From Gerris lacustris (taxonomy: Eukaryota; Arthropoda; Insecta; Hemiptera; Gerridae), in NCBI GenBank assembly GCA_951217055.1, contig OX578282.1, positions 12,029,877-12,093,876 on the forward strand: 64,000 nt of DNA, read 5' to 3'. Positions 56,470 to 64,000 of the stretch are shown here, piece after piece. The notes beneath the pieces were generated by a model. The model was not told where the DNA came from and did not search any database. It saw only the letters and a program-made list of their open reading frames with translations. A program made the translations under genes and the position numbers. Every line of letters starts with the position of its first letter. Position 1 is the stretch's first letter.

Positions 56470-56885
56470 GTATGTATTGTTCACCTTAGTTGTATCTATG
56501 TGCAAAATTTGGGGAAGACTGAATGAAGGTAAGTGGTTCAAAATTGAGGTAATAGGTGTGCGATGAAACTTAAAAAGCAAATAAATTTGACGCCATTTTT
56601 TTTATTTTTGGTTTCAGTATTCTTCACCTTAGTTGTATCTATGTGCAAAATTTGGGAAAGATTGAATGACGGTAAGTGGTTCAAAATTGGGGTAATAGGT
56701 GTGCGATGAAACTTGAAAAGCAAATAAATTTGACGCCATTTTTTTTTTTTTTTTTTTTTTTTGGTTCCTGTATTGTTCACCTAAGTTGTATCTATGTGCA
56801 AAATTTGAGGAAGATTGAATCACGGGAAGTGGTTCAAAAATGGGGAAACGGAAATGTGCGATGAAACTTACAAAGCAAACTAATA
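56470..56885. repeat. 143-153-bp tandem repeat x 2.8
   Basis: CACCTTAGTTGTATCTATGT recurs at 56482, 56625 and 56778. Unit length varies with a poly-T tract (8 to 22 T) after GACGCCA. Confidence 0.92.
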
Positions 56886-56990
56886 TAAGACCAGTAATAA
56901 TAAAAACTAAAAAACAAAAAATGTCATAAAAGCAAATAAAATTAATTACTGTGACTGAGATTTTCTAGAACGATTTTTTATTGCTTCCGA

Positions 56991-57201
56991 GCTTACCGAA
57001 GGTAACGGAACCTATGTGGTCGTTCTGAAGAACGAAAATACTTAATGTCTCCGATTTCAAAAATTCCAATACAGAAATCCGTTTCAGACATCAGGGAACA
57101 CTTTTGGTTCAGTGTCTGTCTGTCGATCTGTCACTCAATTTTTAAAATTATATAAATTTGACAATAATCTTTAATATATAAAAGGGCCCTGTACAAACAA
57201 T
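56991..57201 (+). repeat. Family A repeat, subfamily 3, left part (copy 13)
   Basis: Head at 56993, then TTTGACAATAATCTTTAATA and GTACAAACAAT, where the hAT MITE is inserted. It resumes at 57665. Confidence 0.88.
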
Positions 57202-57656
57202 CACTGGCGTATCCAGCGGCTAGGTCTGGAGGGGGCACTTTCTAAGTCAGTTTAGATTGGAGGGGGGGGGGGAATCCTTAGTGGTAGGTAACAAGAAAAG
57301 GGAACTACTTATTCAACAAAGCAGCCCCCCCCCCCCCAATAGAAGATTGAACTTCAAGATTACTGCAGTACAATATCTTACTGAAAGTCATGGGGGTCGT
57401 CTGCAGTTTATCATTGGGGGGGGATCTATGGCGGGGGTCCGGGGGTCCTCCCCCGGAAAATTTTGAAAATATGACCTCTCAAAACAGCGCTTTTATGAAT
57501 TTCTGAGGTGAAATTGAATATGAGGTGGCTGTAAAAATATGTACATATTAAAAAAAATACGGCGTATTTTTTTTTTTTTTTACTCTATTGGGTCTGGGCC
57601 CGTCTGGGGGGGGGGGGGACGTGCCCCCTGTGCCCCCCCCCCTGGATACGCCACTG
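57202..57656. mobile_element. hAT MITE with perfect 8-bp target duplication (copy 1)
   Basis: 455 bp. Ends CACTGGCGTATCCAG and CTGGATACGCCACTG are inverted repeats of the CAGTGGCG type characteristic of hAT. CAAACAAT flanks both sides (57194-57201 and 57657-57664); 8 bp is the hAT target-duplication length. The interior has several poly-G/poly-C runs and no transposase. Confidence 0.92.
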
Positions 57657-57664
57657 CAAACAAT

Positions 57665-57828
57665 CTCTACTATAATCGAATCTAAACCAATATACCCCTG
57701 TGTGAGGGGACTGTAAGAGAAGAAAAATGAGCCTATGATGCCCGCGTTGTTAAGGTTTTTGCTCTTCCTTTTGAGCACCATGGACCAGTTCTAGAATGTA
57801 AAGGCATAAAACCTTTAGCGAATAAAAA
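57665..57828 (+). repeat. Family A repeat, subfamily 3, right part (copy 13 continued)
   Basis: CGAATCTAAACCAATAT, AGGGGACTGTAAGAGAAGAA and GTTGTTAAGGTTTTTGCTC match 30793-30847 and 32160. GTGACTGAGATTTTCT, found just before the head (56950), recurs at 57829. Confidence 0.85.
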
Positions 57829-57851
57829 GTGACTGAGATTTTCTGCAACAA

Positions 57852-58288
57852 TTGCTTCCGAGCTTACCGAAGGTGATCGTTCTGAAGAACGAAAAAATTT
57901 TATATCTCCGATTTCAAAAATTCCATAACAGAAATCCGTTACAGACATCAGGGAAAATGTTTGGTCCCGTGTCTGTCTGTCGGTCTGTCGCTCAATTTTT
58001 GCGAACAGCCATATCTTAAAAACTACTTGTCCGTTTTAAATGAAATTTAGTTTGTAGGTCATAATCAGCCCATTGTTGGTCCCATATAAGTTTCAACCTT
58101 CTGCGCTTATTTGTTTATCTTCCATACGCTCACAAACATACATTTATTTACAGCTATATCTTTAAAAGTAATCATCTGATTTTTATGAAATTTTTTTGGT
58201 TTGTCAAAAGTAGCCTGCAGATAGCACCTGCCTAATTACACTCGTCTGCGCACTTTAAATCGTGCTAAATTAATATGTCTATGTACTT
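57852..58288 (+). repeat. Family A repeat, subfamily 1, tail missing (copy 14)
   Basis: Head at 57854 and subfamily 1 interior to about 58288 (AGCCTGCAGATAGCACC, TCGTCTGCGCACTTTAAATC). It follows copy 13 directly. Confidence 0.88.
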
Positions 58289-60697
58289 TAAAGCCGCGTG
58301 GCTAACTGACTCACTGACTGACATTAATGTTTACCCACTTCCAGAAGAGCAAGAGACTTGCGGTTTCCATATTGTGAACCAAAATAACTATACAAAGTTC
58401 ACTTTTCCCCCTCCTTCCCCTCTTAATAAAATAAAAATGGCCGACTTGACTTTTAAGCTGTTTTGGGGGATTATTAATTATTGCGACTAAACGGTAAGTC
58501 GTATTGGAAAACGGATAACACCAGCGGTATTTGATTTTAAAAGATCTACAACTTTAGTCCTATGACTTTTTATCGTATCATCATCGGTTGTACCTTAATG
58601 GTGATCATTTTGATATTTTTTTGGTTTTATTTTTTTTCCATTTTTGTCTTAGAATGGTCATAGTTTCTGTAATTGTTGATCGATTTTAGTTCTGATTGAG
58701 GCGCTTGAATTTCACACTAATGCTCTTTAAATTGAGTATATTATATTTCATTAGTTTATCCTATTTGCTGAGAACATGAGAGTAAACTTTTTACCGTGTA
58801 CCGTGTCGCGTGACCACTTTTTTGGGTTTTAATACTATGTCGTATATCATTTGAAAGGATTGATATGTACATTAAAGCTATTTTATTGGTTTATTTTTAA
58901 AAAAATTTGTACACGAACTTTTATGTGTTATTTCTTGTTTTGAGAGGGTAAAATTGAAAAAAAAAATATATATAATGTGAGAGTTTGTTCTTATATAAGT
59001 AACACTAAGAGATAAACTAATTATATTTTAAAATATTATAAAATCCATCTAGTAAAGAATTAATTTTCGTCTCTCATTTAACGCAGATTATGATCGCTCT
59101 AGGATGTTTACAAAATATGTATTCTTGAATAGTCGGTGTAATTGGATTTCTAATATGAGTTTGGTGTACGAAGTAGCCATATTACACCGTATATAACCGG
59201 ATTTCCATATTACCGGATTTAATCACTTTAAGTAAATACGATTAGAATCAAATCTAATCAGAAATCATAGCTATGCGTTTATATTAATATTTTTGTTAAT
59301 TCTGCAAAACTAGGAAATCCTGTTAATGAGGGAATGACTCCGTCTGCATTAAATTGCGCATACTTTAGAAATTATTTTATCATAACATTTTTTTTTAAGG
59401 AGTGCGTGATGACCCCGGACAGGTCGGTGACCGGTGACCCGTATCCTAGACTCGTCACGGTATCCTGACTTTCATCAATGGACAGGTTTCGACCGTAGTA
59501 TATCTCCCTCTCCACGATTCCGTTTTAAATTAATAAATCCCCCCCCCCCCCACTAAAGGGAATCTATATCCAGAACTGTTTTGCTGCACAACACAGCACT
59601 AGAAGCTGCTAATCTATTTCTCTCGTGTAAGGAACATAATAGATATTCATAGGTATATAGCTAGAAGGGGAAGCACGGCGCAGACATAGGACAGCATATA
59701 GAAAGACAAAACAAAGCCCTCCACCCCCCTTCCTTGTCTCTATAATATATGTTTTGACATTAATCAATAGCTGTCAGAATCACTCAGCGAGAGAACAGCA
59801 ATGCCAAGGCAGCTACGAATGAAATATTACTACTTTTTTTTTAGAGAAAAAAATCAACGATATTAAAAGAAAATATGATAATATATCACTTTTTAATTTC
59901 CTTTTCAAATTAAAAATATATAAATACACAACAAGTGAGTAAGGTCTCATATTATTTTAATATCGATCTCTCTAAAAAAAACGTACTATGTGACAAAATA
60001 TTTTTTTCTCATTCAAACGAATCTGAAAATGAAAAGGGTAAAAATTTATTGAAATGCCAGAATATAGTATATTTATAGTAGATGCATACTTGGTTTGTGA
60101 CACTTTGATGTAACAACGACGTGTTCAGGGAAGTTTAGAAAAAACTCTGTTCAAAGGTACCTAATCTTAATTTAAAATAAACGAGATGGAGTCAATTTAA
60201 GGGCAGTTTAGACATAACATTAAAATTGGCGCACAGTAAATTAATAGGAGTCTGCTGGAGCGAGTATGGACTTCGGTAGTTCACTTGAGCAAAGAATCAG
60301 AAACCATCCCTAATAAGGGATATATAATTTGGAGAGGCACAACTAATTCAAAAAATTGTTTAAAATTGCTTGCATACGAGTCTGCAAGACAGTGAGACAT
60401 TTTTATGTAACGCTTTTTGGTAATGCTTGTATAACGCTTTTTAGTGTCGTTTTTTGGTAAAGCTTATCGAGTTTATGAGCCAAAGTAAAGACATGAAAAT
60501 GTAAAAAAAATCGACCGTGCAGATTCTTGCGTTTGTAAATTAGCAATTTAATCGAACATATATGCAATGCACGAAGAAAGAAAGTACTCTTCTTCTTTTC
60601 CAGTTTATTAAGAAGTAATCTTTTAGCTTCGTCAACCATATTTTTATAATGAATCCAAAAAATTATAGTATCTATAACAAAAAGTTACTAAATATTG
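58289..60697. other. Unannotated stretch of 2.4 kb
   Basis: 58290-58960 has a transposon-like flavour (GACTCACTGACTGACAT, AAAATGGCCGACTTGAC), but no second copy is seen here. A poly-C run lies at about 59540-59551. At about 60368, TTGCATACGAGTCTGCAAGA repeats 51495. No gene is recognised. Confidence 0.45.
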
Positions 60698-61187
60698 CAG
60701 TGGCGTATCCAGGGGGGGGGGAACAGGGGGCACGTGCCCCCCCCCCCCCCCCCCCCATAGAGTAAAAAGAAAAAAGAAATACGCCGTATGTTTTTTTTTT
60801 AATACATATTTTTACATTCACCTCATATTCAATTTCACCTCAGAAATACATAAAATCGCTGTTTTGAGAGGTAATATTTTCAACATTTTCCCTCGGACCC
60901 CCCGCCATAGATCCCCCCTCCCAATAACTAACTTCTGACGACGCCCATGACTTACACTTACAGTAACATATTGTACTGCAGTAAGCATTAGCATAACATT
61001 TTCTAACGAATACGTTCTAAACACAGTTATTGTTACTTGGGTGCGGAGATTTTTTTTTTGAGGGGGGGGGGGCTGCTTTCATGAATAAGTAGTACCCTAT
61101 TCTTGATTCCAAAATCCCCCCCCCCCCCCCAATCTAAACTGACTTAGAATGTGCCCCCTCCAGACCTAGCCGCTGGATACGCCACTA
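60698..61187. mobile_element. hAT MITE (copy 2, opposite orientation)
   Basis: 490 bp, reverse complement of copy 1. Ends CAGTGGCGTATCCAG and CTGGATACGCCACTA. Flanking 8-mers AAATATTG (60690-60697) and AACTATTG (61188-61195) agree at 7 of 8. Longer G and C runs than copy 1. Confidence 0.9.
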
Positions 61188-61274
61188 AACTATTGAGACG
61201 AAGGGATATAGTCCAATGTACTTTTGGACATAGCTATTTTGCACGTTTATATGTTAGTTCAATTTGATAATCAA

Positions 61275-61690
61275 AAATCGGTCCGAGACAACTCAGACAA
61301 ACTTTCTTATATACGTGTTCATATTTACTTAGCCCAGTGTTTTATATTTATTAGTTTTCGAGTTTTTGTAGGTAGATTTAATGTTTATTGTACATTTAAT
61401 CAAAATAATTTCTTCTCGGCGGGGAATCAAACCCGGCCTCTCTTTGTCCGCGTTTAAAGCTATTTTCTCATGAACTAGATTTTCCCGGGAAAACGCTTAT
61501 ATTGTTAGATTTTATTTAAATTTGCAACATTTTAGTATTTTTCGATAAAATGGTCGGAACCTTCTTCGAAAAAAAAAATTTTTCACTTTTTCTTTCAGAG
61601 TTTCGAAGTGGTAGCGCCCCCAAATTTAGAGGTAAAATTTATTTCTTGATTTCGCCTGGGATTATGATATGATTTTATGAGCTGTAACCC
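61275..61690 (+). repeat. Family I repeat (copy 2)
   Basis: Same order of blocks as 52668-53045, with GGGAATCAAACCCGGCCTCT at about 61420. Confidence 0.8.
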
Positions 61691-61760
61691 TAAGAAGAAA
61701 AGTGACATGCGACATAGTGAAAATCCAGATAATGTAATTTATAATAGTATACATACAAAT

Positions 61761-63455
61761 AATTTCAAGATAAAAAGAACTTTTGATATACTACGTTTTT
61801 AAATTTTCTGTTGAATCGTATGTAATGTTGATAATATAATTGTTATTGTTATATAATATATAATGTTAGTAAAAAAAAAATAGTTCCGAATTTATTTACT
61901 TCACATAAATGACAACCATCCAGAGAGCTGATCTTAAACCTATAAAAGGACAAATCTTTGTACAACGGATCTCCTCAACACCAAATTTTCGCGTGTCATC
62001 GATATATTTGAAATAATATTAATAATATAATCGATATTTCCTGTTTTGCTGTCATTCAATGTTTATCTATCACAAATTTGAGACCCGTCAAAATGAAGAT
62101 AGCGTAAATATTGGAAATGGCAAAACAAATAAAATAACGCGGATTTTTTCCGAACTAACTTTCCGCACAGCAAAATTTGCTGAAAACTAATTAAATTCTG
62201 CTGAAAGGTGGCTAAAAGTATTAAAATAATGCATTGTCATCGTGTTCTGAGCTATGCTAAAAGTTTAAAATGTCTAGCTATTCGGGAAGTTAGTTAGAAA
62301 TCGATTGCCAGATTTGTACCGGACAAACAAACAAGAATGCAAGCTAATAAAAACGTAGTAAAATTAGAAACGTCCACAACAATATTACATGCTAATAAAG
62401 CACGTGGCATTATAACATAAACTTTAAAAAATATAAATGCTTCTGACATTAGTTTCAATCTCAACTTCAAAATAAAAGTCAGTCAAATGCACAATCCATC
62501 AATCAATATTGGCAAAACAACACTAAAACTAACATAACTTTTATTTATTAGATTTAAACTCTTTCAAAAAACCTAGAGAAAACTTCAGGAACTAAAAAGT
62601 CAATTTCTCAATTCGAACTTTTTTATATAACTATTAAAAGTTTTATATTCTATACAAAATTCAATAGTGACTCTGAATTCTCTACAGGTTTACAAGTCAC
62701 TCTAAAGAAATTTAGACTCTTCGAAAATGATTCAAAAGTTATTTTTTTGGAGTTGACAAGACAATTCATACTTTTAACCAAAACTTTAAATTGCTTTTTA
62801 CAAAAAAAAAAGTCATACAATCCAGCGCAGTGTAGGATTCATCGAGTTATAGATTTGTATTATTTTACTTTTCTTTCGGGGTATTAAAGCACTAATTTTA
62901 AAAATTAGAAGCTCAAATATAAACTCATATATTTTTTACTACGTTTTTATTAGCTTGCTTTCTTGTTTGTTTGTTTGTCCGGTACAAATCTGGCAATCGA
63001 TTTCTAACTAACTTCCCGAATAGCTAGACATTTGAAACTTTTAGCATAGCTCAGAACACGATGACAATGCATTATTTTAATACTTTTAGCAATCTTTCAG
63101 CAGAATTTAATTGGTTTTCAGCAAATTTTGCTGTATGGAAAGTTAGTTCGGAAAAAATCCGCAAGTTATTTTATTTGTTTTGTCATATCCTATATTTACG
63201 CAATCTTCATTTTGACGGGTCTCAAATTTGTGATAGATAAACATTGACTGACAGCAAAAGAGGAAATATCGATTATATTATTTATATTATTTCAAATATA
63301 TCAATGGCATGGTTTAGGCATAAATTCGGAACTTTTTTTTTTTTCACTAACATTATATACTATATAACAATAACAATTATATTATCAACATTACATACGA
63401 TTCAACAAAAAATTTAAAAACGTAGTATATAAAAAGTTCTTTTTATCTTGAAATT
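61761..63455. mobile_element. 1.7-kb foldback element
   Basis: The left arm (61761-about 62355) and right arm (about 62930-63455) are reverse complements with about 575 bp between. Paired blocks include ATTTCAAGATAAAAAGAAC, TACATACGATTCAACA, GAGACCCGTCAAAATGAAGA, AATTAAATTCTGCTGAAAG, CTAGCTATTCGGGAAGTTAG and TTTGTACCGGACAAACAAAC. The left arm holds an extra segment at about 61905-62005 that resembles family A subfamily 3 (GGACAAATCTTTGTACAACG). No coding sequence is recognised. Confidence 0.88.
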
Positions 63456-64000
63456 TTGTCATTTACACCCGCACAATCCGTGCGGACACACTGTACGTAA
63501 CTTGATGATATCTAAGTTCAAGTTTTAACCTTCTTTATTGATTAATTTTTAGTAATTGTTTTCAAAATCCGAAATAACAGCTAGAACTTAGCTTCGAAAA
63601 AATAAGATTTTAGACAGAAAAGTTGTTTATTATTATTAAGAAGAGTACGCTACTTAATTGCTGCTTACTTTAACTTTAACATATTTTCATACAAATGAAA
63701 AACATGAAGTTTAAAATTTACGAACGAAATTATCCGTGTTATTAAATAGAGCTGATTTCCTCCTCACTGTTTGTCTCGAAATAACTTAAAGACAGTTAAG
63801 TTGACTTGAAAACTTGAAGAAAACAAACTCGAATAATTCTGTAAGAGAATTAAATCAGTTTACTTAATCTGTTGATCTGCAATAGGCTTAGTGGTTTGCT
63901 GACGTGAGCAAAGTACAGAACCACTTGCTTAAGTAAACAGAGAGGATTATACACTTCACCTTAAAAGTCAATAAATCCTTTGTTACTTACTGATAAATAA
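63456..64000. other. Unannotated end of window
   Basis: A short hairpin (CCGCACAATCCGTGCGG) lies at about 63469. Otherwise nothing recognised. Confidence 0.45.

Overview
This window reads as a gene-poor stretch of an AT-rich invertebrate genome, most likely an arthropod. I found no host protein-coding gene, rRNA or complete tRNA gene. Nearly everything recognisable is repetitive: transposon remnants, foldback (palindromic) elements, satellites and microsatellites. The only protein homology is retrotransposon debris: a Ty1/copia RNase H tail (about 2.9 kb), a LINE C-terminal tail (about 18.8 kb) and an R1/Jockey-type LINE C-terminus (about 23.2-23.8 kb). The arthropod call is an inference from this mixture of transposons and from the AGGGT-ended, TGTCTGTC-containing repeats; no species is identifiable.

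The dominant repeat, called family A here, occurs at 14 loci on both strands. Its copies share a head (GCTTCCGAGC, able to form a hairpin) and a tail (GGAAGCTATGTG...GCAGTCTATTTTT), with at least three different interiors. Families B (three copies, about 0.73 kb) and C (two copies) differ in sequence but share one design: an AGGGT terminus, a subterminal hairpin that re-forms ACCCT, then TGTC/TGTG-rich sequence. Several insertions are nested inside family A and can be read cleanly: a hAT MITE with a perfect 8-bp duplication (57.2 kb), an inverted Penelope-like element with an 11-bp duplication (27.1 kb), family C (30.9 kb), and a 1.6-kb palindromic composite with a 16-bp duplication (54.2-55.8 kb).

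Layout. 0-6 kb: family A end, family B, a 216-bp palindrome, a 130-bp duplication, a 559-bp internally deleted copia element, a 24-bp satellite beside a 145-bp satellite, and a family C piece. 7-16 kb: tandem Penelope-like repeats with hammerhead-like cores, a broken family A copy, foldback family E, and 25-bp and 45-bp minisatellites. 16-30 kb: family A copies, 71-, 32-, 69-, 172- and 66-bp arrays, two LINE tails, the Penelope-like insertion and a 905-bp hAT-like element. 30-40 kb: a tandem family A pair split by family C, family B, family E, a 59/78-bp satellite organised in a 451-bp higher-order repeat, and a satellite of hairpin units. 40-50 kb: family A, a 1.3-kb TIR element, a MITE with TACATA flanks, family B, two Helitron-type elements and (AT)n tracts. 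50-64 kb: a perfect 124-bp-arm palindrome flanked by (TA)n, the 1.6-kb palindromic composite, two hAT MITE copies and a 1.7-kb foldback.

The most interesting signals are (1) the 559-bp copia derivative, which has identical LTRs, a 5-bp target duplication and 30 nt of initiator-tRNA-Met sequence fused to the end of pol, and (2) hammerhead-ribozyme-like cores (CTGANGA, stem, GAAA) at four unrelated loci, always in tandem or head-to-head repeats. All coordinates and matches were read by eye; no alignment or search was run.
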